Source: Rossellomorea sp036867415 (GTDB lineage Bacteria > Bacillota > Bacilli > Bacillales > Bacillaceae_B). From it: DNA of 64,000 nucleotides. Every line of letters begins with the position of its first letter. Within the stretch, counting starts at the first letter, position 1. The stretch is from assembly GCF_036867415.1 (NCBI RefSeq), contig NZ_JBAJHU010000006.1:1-64000 (forward strand). The letters are read 5' to 3'. The notes below the pieces were generated by a model. That model saw only the letters and a program-made list of their open reading frames with translations, searched no databases and had not been told where the DNA came from. The translations under genes and the position numbers were made by a program. Shown piece after piece: positions 35,981-44,697 of this stretch.

Positions 35981-38900
35981 AGATTCAAGTATACAGAAGA
36001 TCCTTGTCATCGGATCAGGTCCGATCATCATTGGACAGGCAGCGGAATTTGACTATTCCGGGACGCAGGGCTGCCTGGTGTTAAAAGAAGAAGGCTATAA
36101 GTCAGTCCTCGTGAATCATAACCCGGCCACCATCATGACCGATACGGAAAATGCAGACAAAGTCTATTGTGAGCCGCTTACAGTTAAAACAGTGTCCTCC
36201 ATCATCGAAAAGGAGCGTCCAGATGGCCTGGTTGCGAACCTCGGCGGCCAGACGGCCCTTAATCTGGCTGTGGAATTGCATGAAAAAGGCATCCTTGAGA
36301 AATACGGAGTGAAACTATTGGGTACCTCAGTGGAATCAATCCAGAAAGGGGAGGACCGCGAAAAATTCCGCACACTCATGAACGAACTCGGACATCCAGT
36401 GGCAGAAAGTGAAATTGTTGAAGATGTAGAGGGAGCACTTTCATTCGCTGAAAGAATTTCACTCCCGATCATCGTTCGTCCCGCTTATACATTAGGAGGC
36501 AGAGGAGGGGGAATCGCTGCGACGGAAGAGGAGTACGTCAAGCTTGTCCAGACAGGTTTGAAAGCCAGCCCCATCCGTCAGATCCTTGTGGAAAAAAGCA
36601 TCGCCGGCTTCAAGGAAATCGAGTATGAAGTGATGAGAGATTGTAAAGGAAATTGTATATCGGTATGCAACATGGAGAACTTCGACCCGGTCGGGGTCCA
36701 CACCGGGGACTCCATTGTCGTGGCGCCATCCCAGACACTCAGGGATCAGGAATTCCATATGCTCCGTACAGCGGCTTTTGACATCATCAATGCGCTTGAT
36801 GTAGTGGGAGGATGCAATATACAGTTTGCTTTAGATCCTGACAGCAATCAATACTATGTCATTGAAGTGAATCCGCGGGTCAGTCGTTCATCCGCCCTCG
36901 CATCGAAGGCGACCGGATACCCGATTGCGAAGATCGCCGTCAAACTTGCTGTCGGCTATACATTGAATGAAATCATCAATCCGTTGACGAGAACGACCTA
37001 TGCAAGCTTTGAACCGGCACTTGATTATGTAGTCGTCAAGTTTCCACGCTGGCCGTTCGATAAATTTCCGGAAGGAGACCGCCGTCTTGGGACCAAGATG
37101 AAGGCAACGGGAGAAGTGATGGCAATTGAACGGACATTGGAGGCTGCTTTTCAGAAAGCGATTCAATCACTGGACATTGGAGTGGAAGGCCTCTCTATGA
37201 AAGAAGGTCTGTCTGCTTTAGCGGATGAGAGGCTTCTGGAGGCAATCAAAACGCCGACGGACCTCCGCTTCTTTCAACTTGTGGAGCTGATGAGAAGAGG
37301 ACATAGTATCGATGAACTTCATGCCGGCACAAAAATCGATTTCTTATTTCTGTCGCTTTTGAAAAACCTTTTGAGCATCGAGATGAAACTGAAAGAAGGA
37401 CATCTCGAAGAAAACCTGCTTCTGCAAGCAAAGAAATTCAGATTCGAAGACCGTGAAATTGCTGGATTATCAGGCTGTGAGGAAAGGGAAGTCACCGCAC
37501 TCAGGGAGCTGCATGGCATCAAACCAAGCTTCAAAATGGTCGACACATGTGCCGGCGAATTCGAAGCAATCACAAACTATGCTTACTCCACCTACTATGG
37601 TGAAAATGAAATCCAGCCGCTGGAGGGTGAGAAGAAAGCGCTCATCATCGGATCAGGTCCGATCAGAATCGGCCAGGGAGTGGAGTTTGATTACAGTGCG
37701 GTTAAAGCAAATAAACGATTGCAAGAGCACGGATATAAGACGATCATCGTCAACAATAATCCGGAAACCGTCAGCACAGACTATGAAACAGCCGACCGTC
37801 TGTATTTCGAGCCGATCACAGGGGAGAGCCTTTTATCAATTATAGAACATGAGGGAATTGATACCGTCCTTGTCCAGTTCGGCGGCCAGACGGCGTTGAA
37901 TCTTGCACCGCTTTTAGAAGAGAAAGGCATTCACCTGCTGGGGATCACCTCGGACACGATTGATGCGGTTGAGGACCGTGACAGATTCTATCAATTACTT
38001 GATGGGTTATCGATCCCGCATGTGAAGGGGGATATTTGCCACAGTAAATCGGAAGCCCTTGAAACAGCGAAGGAATTACATTTTCCGCTCCTATGCCGAC
38101 CGTCCTATGTTATCGGCGGTAAAGGGATGGTGCGGGTGGAAACGCCGGGAGAGCTGCAGAAATGGCTGCAGGGGGCGGATGAAGACTACTTCCCGATTCT
38201 GGTAGATGAGTTCAAAATGGGCGGGGAAGCTGAGATCGATCTGGTGGCAGATGGAGAAAATGCCTATATACCGGGAATCATGGAACATATTGAGCGGGCC
38301 GGCGTCCATTCCGGGGACAGCATGTCGATTTTCCCAGCCAAATCCCTTTCCGATAAAGTCAAAAAGGATATTGAAAAGTATGCAGGCAAAATGGTTTCCG
38401 CTTTGAAGTATAAAGGCATCATGAATATCCAGTTCCTCCTCCAGGGGGAAGAGGTATTCATTTTAGAAGTCAATCCAAGAGCGAGCCGTACGGTTCCGAT
38501 CATCAGCAAGGTCATCGGGTTCTCTTTAATCGATATGGCGACTGATCTTTTGTGCAATGAGAACCTGAAGATTGATTCGTTCGAAGCACCGACGAGTGAG
38601 GAGCTGGAAATCGCAGCCGTGAAATATCCGGTCTTTTCTTCTCACGCCCTCCCTGAGCTTGACCACATCCTTGGAGCGAATATGAAATCGACAGGGGAAG
38701 GGATGTGTCTTGGGCAGACAGTGGAAGCAGCGTTATTCAAGGTGTTTGAACCCCTGCATGATCACGTGCAGAGCGGAGGCACTATTTTTATTGATGGAGA
38801 CATTGGCAGTCTTCAAGTTTATCAAACTTCCGGAGAAACCGGCTTTAGTGAATGGGTGGATTCACCTGGAGCTGCAGTCTATTTCAACAACAAGGATACC

Positions 38901-39056
38901 GAGGAAATGAAGAAGAAACGAATTCAAGCATTAGAAGCGGGTGTTGCCGTCATCACGGAAAAAGAGACCCTGCTTGCTTTTATCAAGAGTATGGAGGCAG
39001 CCGATGTCGCTCCGATTCCATTGGCAAAACCTAAAACGATGCAAGGAGTGAAGTGA
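35973..39056 (+). CDS. carB: Carbamoyl phosphate synthase large subunit, arginine-linked CarB
   Basis: Makes carbamoyl phosphate from bicarbonate, ammonia and two ATP. Two homologous ATP-grasp halves each begin with the IGSGPI(I/R)IGQ loop (near residues 14 and 559). Between them is the oligomerisation domain, and a short MGS-like allosteric domain closes the protein. 1027 aa, shorter than the roughly 1070 aa pyrimidine-type enzyme and consistent with the arginine isoform. ATG 35973 overlaps carA by 8 bp; the longer in-frame reading from 35823 lies inside carA. Confidence 0.95.
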   Translation: MPKDSSIQKILVIGSGPIIIGQAAEFDYSGTQGCLVLKEEGYKSVLVNHNPATIMTDTENADKVYCEPLTVKTVSSIIEKERPDGLVANLGGQTALNLAVELHEKGILEKYGVKLLGTSVESIQKGEDREKFRTLMNELGHPVAESEIVEDVEGALSFAERISLPIIVRPAYTLGGRGGGIAATEEEYVKLVQTGLKASPIRQILVEKSIAGFKEIEYEVMRDCKGNCISVCNMENFDPVGVHTGDSIVVAPSQTLRDQEFHMLRTAAFDIINALDVVGGCNIQFALDPDSNQYYVIEVNPRVSRSSALASKATGYPIAKIAVKLAVGYTLNEIINPLTRTTYASFEPALDYVVVKFPRWPFDKFPEGDRRLGTKMKATGEVMAIERTLEAAFQKAIQSLDIGVEGLSMKEGLSALADERLLEAIKTPTDLRFFQLVELMRRGHSIDELHAGTKIDFLFLSLLKNLLSIEMKLKEGHLEENLLLQAKKFRFEDREIAGLSGCEEREVTALRELHGIKPSFKMVDTCAGEFEAITNYAYSTYYGENEIQPLEGEKKALIIGSGPIRIGQGVEFDYSAVKANKRLQEHGYKTIIVNNNPETVSTDYETADRLYFEPITGESLLSIIEHEGIDTVLVQFGGQTALNLAPLLEEKGIHLLGITSDTIDAVEDRDRFYQLLDGLSIPHVKGDICHSKSEALETAKELHFPLLCRPSYVIGGKGMVRVETPGELQKWLQGADEDYFPILVDEFKMGGEAEIDLVADGENAYIPGIMEHIERAGVHSGDSMSIFPAKSLSDKVKKDIEKYAGKMVSALKYKGIMNIQFLLQGEEVFILEVNPRASRTVPIISKVIGFSLIDMATDLLCNENLKIDSFEAPTSEELEIAAVKYPVFSSHALPELDHILGANMKSTGEGMCLGQTVEAALFKVFEPLHDHVQSGGTIFIDGDIGSLQVYQTSGETGFSEWVDSPGAAVYFNNKDTEEMKKKRIQALEAGVAVITEKETLLAFIKSMEAADVAPIPLAKPKTMQGVK

Positions 39057-39058
39057 AC

Positions 39059-40018
39059 ATGACGAAATCAAATGCTGTCCTGTCACCGTTCAATCAGATT
39101 TCTTTAAAAGGAAGAGACCTGTTGACATGGCTGGACTATACAACAGAAGAGGTGCATGAACTCCTGTCAATGGCAGAGCATCTGAAAAAGAATCCGGTCT
39201 CTAAGAAACTTGAAGGCAAGACGCTCGGAATGATTTTTGAGAAATCATCCACAAGAACGAGAGTATCCTTTGAAGCGGGCATGCTGCAGATGGGCGGCCA
39301 TGCAATCTACCTGAATTCCCGTGATATCCAGCTTGGAAGAGGCGAATCAATCGCTGATACAGCGAAGGTGCTCTCCTCTTACGTCGATGCCATCATGATC
39401 CGGACATTTGAACACGAAAAAGTCGCCCAGCTCGCTGAACATGCAAGTGTGCCAGTCATCAACGGACTATGCGATACGTACCATCCATGTCAGGCGCTCG
39501 CTGACGTACTGACCATTTATGAGCTTAAAGGGAAACTTGCCGGATTGAAGGTAGTCTATATTGGTGATGGGAATAATGTTGCCCACTCCTTCATGATTCT
39601 GTGTGCTAAGCTTGGAATGGATGTCGTTGTTTCCTGTCCTAAAGGCTATGAGCCTGAACAGGGGATAATCGATGCGACCGTTGAACTCGCTCAGCTCAGC
39701 GGCGGGAGTTTCACACTTTCGTATGATCCAGTGGAAGCGGCTGCCGGCGCCGATATCGTCTACACAGACGTTTGGGCCAGTATGGGTCAGGAAGAGGAGA
39801 CATCTGACCGCCTGCAGGTGTTTGAGCCTTATCAAGTAAATGAAGTCCTGCTTTCCCATGCCTCTGATGATGTGAAATTCCTGCATTGCCTTCCTGCACA
39901 CCGCGGTGAAGAAGTGACCGCTGAAGTGATCGACGGCGGGAAATCGGCGGTCTTCCAGCAGGCGGAGAACCGATTGCATGTGCAGAAGGCGATTTTGTTG
40001 TCGGTGCTTGGCGGGTAA
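39059..40018 (+). CDS. argF: Ornithine carbamoyltransferase ArgF
   Basis: Ornithine plus carbamoyl phosphate to citrulline. Carbamoyl-phosphate motif KSSTRTRVSFE, then CDTYHPCQALAD, and the ornithine-side loop HCLPAHRGEEV. 319 aa. AAGGAG is 10 nt before ATG 39059; carB ends 2 bp upstream. Last gene of the operon. argG and argH are not in the window. Confidence 0.96.
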   Translation: MTKSNAVLSPFNQISLKGRDLLTWLDYTTEEVHELLSMAEHLKKNPVSKKLEGKTLGMIFEKSSTRTRVSFEAGMLQMGGHAIYLNSRDIQLGRGESIADTAKVLSSYVDAIMIRTFEHEKVAQLAEHASVPVINGLCDTYHPCQALADVLTIYELKGKLAGLKVVYIGDGNNVAHSFMILCAKLGMDVVVSCPKGYEPEQGIIDATVELAQLSGGSFTLSYDPVEAAAGADIVYTDVWASMGQEEETSDRLQVFEPYQVNEVLLSHASDDVKFLHCLPAHRGEEVTAEVIDGGKSAVFQQAENRLHVQKAILLSVLGG

Positions 40019-40140
40019 TTGTAAGTACTAAGTTCGGATAACAGGCACATCAGCAAATAAGCGATGTGGATAGATAAATGAGTGCATAAATTTTTGTTGA
40101 TTGGCAGGATTGTCGGTGGAAGATTATTTGAGTATCAAGC

Positions 40141-40310
40141 GAATAAGTGGAATTTTGAGCTGATAATTGGAATTTAATGTTAATCGGCAAGAATAAACGT
40201 GATTTCGGCAAGAATAACATCATTTCCGGCAAGAAAAAGACAATTATCGGCAAGAATAATGCCCGGAACGGCAAGATTATCAATCAATTCGACAAGATTA
40301 ACGAATGTAA
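40141..40310. repeat. Phased short repeat array C (CGGCAAGA core, exact 21-bp period)
   Basis: CGGCAAGA (last copy CGACAAGA) begins at 40185, 40206, 40227, 40248, 40269 and 40290, six copies exactly 21 bp apart, mostly extended to CGGCAAGAATAA. Two more degenerate units with a different core (TGGAATTT) precede it in the same phase, at 40141 and 40162. The array lies between argF and a strong terminator. The rest of 40019-40565 holds only AT-rich sequence and a -10-like TATAAT near 40514. Confidence 0.85.
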
Positions 40311-40397
40311 ACATCCCGATAGATTCAAATATGGAAGCATAACCAGCTCAGGACCGACTCCATCACTGTTTTTGTTAAAAAAGCAATAATAACGGTA

Positions 40398-40434
40398 GAA
40401 AAAGACACTTTCAGATTACGAAAGTGTCTTTTTC
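40398..40434. terminator. Bidirectional terminator downstream of argF
   Basis: GAAAAAGACACTTTC and GAAAGTGTCTTTTTC are perfect 15-bp arms with a 7-nt loop; the A/T ends serve both strands. Confidence 0.88.
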
Positions 40435-40565
40435 ATATTGAATCCACACAACTGCTATCCTATATATGAAAATCAGGGAGAGAATCTCCTCCCAAACTCC
40501 GTATTTCACTGCTATAATTAATACATGTAATAAATTTCCTTTTATTAAAGGAGCTGATAGATATC

Positions 40566-41258
40566 ATGCTGAAAAAGATCCTCTTCGGTCTCGTGTTTCT
40601 TATTTTGATCTCAGTAGTCGGAATGGTCATTGAGCGAACGTCCATGCTGGCAGCGGATAAGATAAAATCCTTCTACAAAGAGGACGAGGGAGAAAAACTT
40701 GGCGATATGACAGATGTGAATGTAATTGATTATATACCAAAGTGGAGAGAGGTGGATGAAGATGAAGAGGTCCCGGATGATGGAAGGAGACAAGAAGTCA
40801 TCGTGTTGAAATGGGGGAAAGAAATCATCAAGAGTAACATGGGCCTGGTGGAATCTTTGAAAGAGTCCGCCAAGACCCCATTCCCTTATATCCTGCTTTT
40901 ACTGATATTCCTATTATTCAAGTACTATAAAAAGAGAAAGAAAAAGAATACCAGACAAATAGACAGCTTTGTACTGAGTAAAGAGGGAAGGACCGAGAAA
41001 TCCTCTCACACTCTTCCTGGTGAAGAGCAGCCCTTATCATTGGAACTCCATCAAACCAGGAAAGTGGTAAGGAAATGGGAAAGCGGGCTGCCTTTTTATC
41101 AGAAAAAAAGACCACATGAGACGATTCATGAATGGTTCAGAAGAATTGATGGACCGTATGAAATTATACCAATTTATGAAAAGGTACGATATGGAGGCCA
41201 GGATTCTTCAGAAGAAGAATTGCTTTTATTGAAATCGAACTTATCCAAACGTGCTTAA
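40566..41258 (+). CDS. Membrane protein with DUF4129-like C-terminus
   Basis: 230 aa: N-terminal TM or signal anchor (about 3-22), a charged extracytoplasmic stretch (35-90), a second TM (about 107-125, FPYILLLLIFLLF), then a basic cytoplasmic tail. The tail stretch VRKWESGLPFYQKKRPHETI...YEKVRYG resembles the end of DUF4129 proteins (often beside transglutaminase-like or MoxR genes, which are absent here). AAAGGAG lies upstream. Function unknown. Confidence 0.7.
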   Translation: MLKKILFGLVFLILISVVGMVIERTSMLAADKIKSFYKEDEGEKLGDMTDVNVIDYIPKWREVDEDEEVPDDGRRQEVIVLKWGKEIIKSNMGLVESLKESAKTPFPYILLLLIFLLFKYYKKRKKKNTRQIDSFVLSKEGRTEKSSHTLPGEEQPLSLELHQTRKVVRKWESGLPFYQKKRPHETIHEWFRRIDGPYEIIPIYEKVRYGGQDSSEEELLLLKSNLSKRA

Positions 41259-41319
41259 AAGCAGCAATAGTTATGCTGTAGTGCGAATGCTGGATTGACT
41301 TTTGAGAGGGGGAGTGAAA

Positions 41320-42522
41320 TTGGTGGAACTCTTTTTGTTCATACTTTCAATTGCTGTTGTCATCAACCTATACTATAAATCTGACGAAGAAGAGCCATAC
41401 CTGTTCATGAAGCTTTTGGGATATACCATCCTTGGAGCCTTCATGGTGGAAATAAACAGGATGAAGCTGCCCTTGGGATTCGTTGTGTTCCTGTGGTTCT
41501 TTCGCGACATACCAATCAATGCCTGGGGTAAAAAAAGAGCTGCTTACTTAGGGCTTACGATCTTTATGTTGTCGGTGATCATACCGTTCGTTGAGAAGGA
41601 ATGGTACGAGCGGCCGAGAACCGTGACGCTGCAGCAGACGAACTTTTACGAAGGGAGTCTGTTGGAAGAATGGAAGAAGGTCAAGAAGGAACTGGATGTG
41701 GAGAATGAGTATGGTGTTAAGTTGACTGATTTTAGAATGGTCATTGATAAGCAAGGGGAGTATGAACGATTAGATTTATCGATGGTCGATGAATCTAATC
41801 GTTATACCGTCCTTTATAAGATAAGACTTTCCGGGGACGGTGAAGCGGTGAGAGTGAACAGAAGCAGATATGATGCGGAACAATGGGGAACATCTCCTTA
41901 TACTGAAGCTGATTTTGTCCTGGCGCAATTTGACCTTTTAACAAAACCAATGTTGAAAGATGACCGCATGAACTACTACGAGTTCAACTCTGATGGACAG
42001 CGGATGGGCTATGCAGTAAGGGATCAGAAGAACTTCCGCGTCGACACCGCAGGGAAAAAGGAGCTCAAAGATAGTGAGCTTCCGGTCGATACCATTGTGG
42101 TCGATGTGTGCGGTACGAAGGGGACCATAGATGAACATGGGACGCTCTTCGACTGTGATACGAATCAGCATTATCTTTTCGATGTAATGGAAAGGGAACT
42201 GGAAGTGAATTCAGGAACCGTTATAGAAGTTGCAAGAAAAATCTCCCCGCAAATTGACCAGTGGCTGACAGAACATGTCGGAGAGTATATCGGAAGTGAA
42301 AAAAATGGTGAATTCATCCTCAAGATAGATGGTGTGGAGAAATCAGTATCAAAGCAAGAATATATGAAGGCGTTGAAAGAAACGCCAGTTGTCGAAATCA
42401 ATGAAGAGGGTCAAGACAAGTGGGAGGTGAAGGTGGAAAACCCATATGGGGAAGCACCTCATATTATGGAATTTGAAATGACAGGAATAGATCAAGAGGT
42501 GACGAAGCTCCATTTTCGGTAG
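41320..42522 (+). CDS. Uncharacterised membrane-anchored protein
   Basis: About 400 aa. Two or three hydrophobic segments in the first 90 residues (FLFILSIAVVINLYY; LLGYTILGAFMV; AYLGLTIFMLSVIIPF), then a 300-residue soluble domain rich in beta-type sequence and acidic residues. No motif recognised. The start is TTG 41320 or GTG 41323, both within 10 nt of GAGGGGGAG. It lies 60-80 bp after the DUF4129-like gene in the same orientation, so the two may work together. Confidence 0.65.
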   Translation: MVELFLFILSIAVVINLYYKSDEEEPYLFMKLLGYTILGAFMVEINRMKLPLGFVVFLWFFRDIPINAWGKKRAAYLGLTIFMLSVIIPFVEKEWYERPRTVTLQQTNFYEGSLLEEWKKVKKELDVENEYGVKLTDFRMVIDKQGEYERLDLSMVDESNRYTVLYKIRLSGDGEAVRVNRSRYDAEQWGTSPYTEADFVLAQFDLLTKPMLKDDRMNYYEFNSDGQRMGYAVRDQKNFRVDTAGKKELKDSELPVDTIVVDVCGTKGTIDEHGTLFDCDTNQHYLFDVMERELEVNSGTVIEVARKISPQIDQWLTEHVGEYIGSEKNGEFILKIDGVEKSVSKQEYMKALKETPVVEINEEGQDKWEVKVENPYGEAPHIMEFEMTGIDQEVTKLHFR

Positions 42523-42661
42523 GATCCCAGGCACCTCCATTACATAAGTGTTATCGGTTGCCTGAAAGTGTTTGCATAAGTAAAAATGGGGGAGAATGAC
42601 AAATGAACAACCGCAATCATATAGTGTAGGGAAAATCACCAATATCCGCGGAGGTGCCGAA

Positions 42662-43105
42662 GTGAGTAAGCCAACGATTGATGATTATTTGGAAAATGGT
42701 ATGTACGGTCAGAAACAGACGAAGCCTGACGAACGGCGAAAGTTTCTTGGAAGCTTACGGGAACGGATTGTCATTGCCCTGACGCAAAATCAGGTGAGGG
42801 AGAAAAAGGTGTATCAACAGGTGGAAGAAAGCCTGAAGGAACATCCTGGTGCGAAACTCCTTTTAAATGGAAATATGAATTATAACTATCTGACAAAATA
42901 TATAAAGCTCGCCAATCAGCATGGGATATCATTTTCCATGGTGACGAATAAAGAATCCCAAACCGATATCGGGTTACTGCTCGTATACGATCACGCAATC
43001 AATAAGGAAGAAATCTATGTAATGAAGCAGTCAGACAAGCCGGTCAATAAAGCTAAGCCAAAAAAGAAAAGCCTGTTTTCCAAGATTAAAAACAAGCTTT
43101 TCTAA
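42662..43105 (+). CDS. YueI family protein (DUF1694)
   Basis: 147-aa soluble protein. VSKPTIDDYLENGMYGQK at the start and RRKFLGSLRERIVIALT match the YueI family; the body alternates beta/alpha elements and ends in a Lys-rich tail. Start GTG 42662, 6 nt after GGAGGTG; the longer in-frame ORF from 42596 has no ribosome site. Function unknown. Its tail overlaps the convergent AbrB-type gene by 4 bp. Confidence 0.85.
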   Translation: MSKPTIDDYLENGMYGQKQTKPDERRKFLGSLRERIVIALTQNQVREKKVYQQVEESLKEHPGAKLLLNGNMNYNYLTKYIKLANQHGISFSMVTNKESQTDIGLLLVYDHAINKEEIYVMKQSDKPVNKAKPKKKSLFSKIKNKLF

Positions 43106-44160
43106 TGCTGCTTTGCCTGAAAGTATGAAGACTTGAACAGCCATCTGAGGAAGAACGGAATGATAAATAAGATAAAGAGAATCCTGAACAAGTGATAACC
43201 GGTGATAATCGAGAGATCGGCGTTCACCGACTGGCCGACAATCGCCATTTCAGCCATGCCGCCTGGGGCCAGGCTGATGAAGGCGGTCAGGAACGGGATG
43301 TCATGCCATTTGCTTAAAATAAAGCTTAATCCGATGCAGCTTATCAGTAAGCAAAGAGATGTGACGACGGATAACGGGATGAATCTGGATAATCCTTCTG
43401 CCGAAGAAAAATCGAGCATGAAGCTGAAGTAAATCCCCAGACATAACTGTGCAAGGATGATGAGCATGCCTGGCATCGCCGGTACATCAAGACCTGAAAT
43501 CACCATACCTCCCACCACTATGATCGGTCCGAGCATGGAGGCGGTGGGGAGGTGTATTTTTTTTGCAGCAAAGGCGGATAAGACAGCTGCCGCTAAAAAA
43601 AGGATGAAACTCCAATGTAAAAAGGAAGGGTCATCTGTCCCCGCTGCAGAAGCACCCGTTCCGTCATCTGCGAGCAGCGGACTGAACACTAAAAAAGGAA
43701 CAACGAAAATGACGGACAGCAGGCGGACCACTTGGAGGATGGTCACCACGGTGAGATCGACATTCTTCATTTCTTCCCCAAGCACCACCATCTGGGAAAG
43801 CCCTCCCGGAATGCTGCCGGTGATGGTCGATTGGAGATTGATCCCTGTTAACTTTGTTGTCAGATACGCGAGTATTGCAGAAATGACAATCACAGCAACG
43901 GTCATGGTGAGCATAGAAGGAAGCTGGGTTCCGATTTCAACGAGCGTCTTCATACTGAACGACTGTCCGATGGCATAGCCGACTATCACCAGGCCGAGAT
44001 CCCTCAGAAGAGGCGGCCATTGCAAATCGAGTCGGGACCACTTTTGAAAGCCGAATACGAATACCATCGAACCGAGCATCCAAGACAGAGGGACGTGCAG
44101 CAGAGTGAATAGTCCTCCTCCTGCAAGACCGAGTAAAAATGTTGTGAGGAACGCACGCAT
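43102..44160 (-). CDS. AbrB/ammonia monooxygenase-related membrane protein (PF05145)
   Basis: 352 aa with about ten TM helices in two similar halves, each with the GxxPGGxxxMxxLGxxxxxD/A pattern (SIPGGLSQMVVLGEEMKNVD and LAPGGMAEMAIVGQ), typical of the AbrB duplication family. Despite its database name this is a membrane protein, probably a transporter, not the AbrB transition-state regulator. AAAGGG precedes the ATG. Substrate unknown. Confidence 0.85.
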   Translation of the reverse strand: MRAFLTTFLLGLAGGGLFTLLHVPLSWMLGSMVFVFGFQKWSRLDLQWPPLLRDLGLVIVGYAIGQSFSMKTLVEIGTQLPSMLTMTVAVIVISAILAYLTTKLTGINLQSTITGSIPGGLSQMVVLGEEMKNVDLTVVTILQVVRLLSVIFVVPFLVFSPLLADDGTGASAAGTDDPSFLHWSFILFLAAAVLSAFAAKKIHLPTASMLGPIIVVGGMVISGLDVPAMPGMLIILAQLCLGIYFSFMLDFSSAEGLSRFIPLSVVTSLCLLISCIGLSFILSKWHDIPFLTAFISLAPGGMAEMAIVGQSVNADLSIITGYHLFRILFILFIIPFFLRWLFKSSYFQAKQH

Positions 44161-44321
44161 ATGGAAAACCCTTTCTATTATTATCTACTTTAAAGGTATA
44201 GAAATTAGTTGAAGGTGGCAACTTCTTTGTTTCGGATTTGGAAATAAGTTTGCTTCATTTGTTGAAGTCAGTACATATACCGGTTAACGTTGCACAATCC
44301 CCTTCATCCAGTCCTCGCCTA

Positions 44322-44351
44322 TTGCTTTAACACCGCGATTTTTGGTATTAT
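44322..44351 (+). promoter_or_regulatory. Promoter of gatCAB
   Basis: TTGCTT (44322-44327) and TATTAT (44346-44351) with an 18-bp spacer, 44 bp before gatC. Confidence 0.5.
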
Positions 44352-44394
44352 CAATAGTATTGCAAGTGTTCGAAACTTTATGGAGGTGAAGAGG

Positions 44395-44685
44395 ATGTCT
44401 AGAATTTCAGAAGATCAGGTGAAGCATGTTGCCCACCTTGCACGACTAGCCATCACAGAGGACGAAGCGAAGAAGTTTACAAGTCAATTGGATGCGATCA
44501 TCGGATTTGCCGAGCAGCTGAATGAATTAGATACAGAGAATGTCGAAGCGACTAGCCACGTGCTTGATATGAAGAATGTAATGCGTGAAGATAAGCCGGT
44601 AGAAGGGCTTCCGCGTGAAGAAGTGTTAAAGAACGCACCAGACAAACAGGATGGACAAGTACGCGTTCCATCGATTTTGGACTAA
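44395..44685 (+). CDS. gatC: Asp-tRNA(Asn)/Glu-tRNA(Gln) amidotransferase subunit GatC
   Basis: Small stabilising subunit (96 aa) of the GatCAB transamidosome that corrects misacylated Glu-tRNA(Gln) and Asp-tRNA(Asn). VKHVAHLARLAITEDEA at the N-terminus and VLKNAPDKQDGQVRVPSIL at the C-terminus are family hallmarks. ATG 44395 has GGAGGTGAAGAGG upstream; the longer in-frame ORF from 44290 covers the promoter. Confidence 0.95.
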   Translation: MSRISEDQVKHVAHLARLAITEDEAKKFTSQLDAIIGFAEQLNELDTENVEATSHVLDMKNVMREDKPVEGLPREEVLKNAPDKQDGQVRVPSILD

Positions 44686-44697
44686 GGAGGGTCACTC

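Noticed and set aside
40177..40389. A 70-aa ORF with Gly-Lys-Asn heptad repeats over array C
   Set aside because: It only reflects the 21-bp DNA repeat (a multiple of three), has no ribosome site, and comparable arrays with 20-bp steps cannot be coding.
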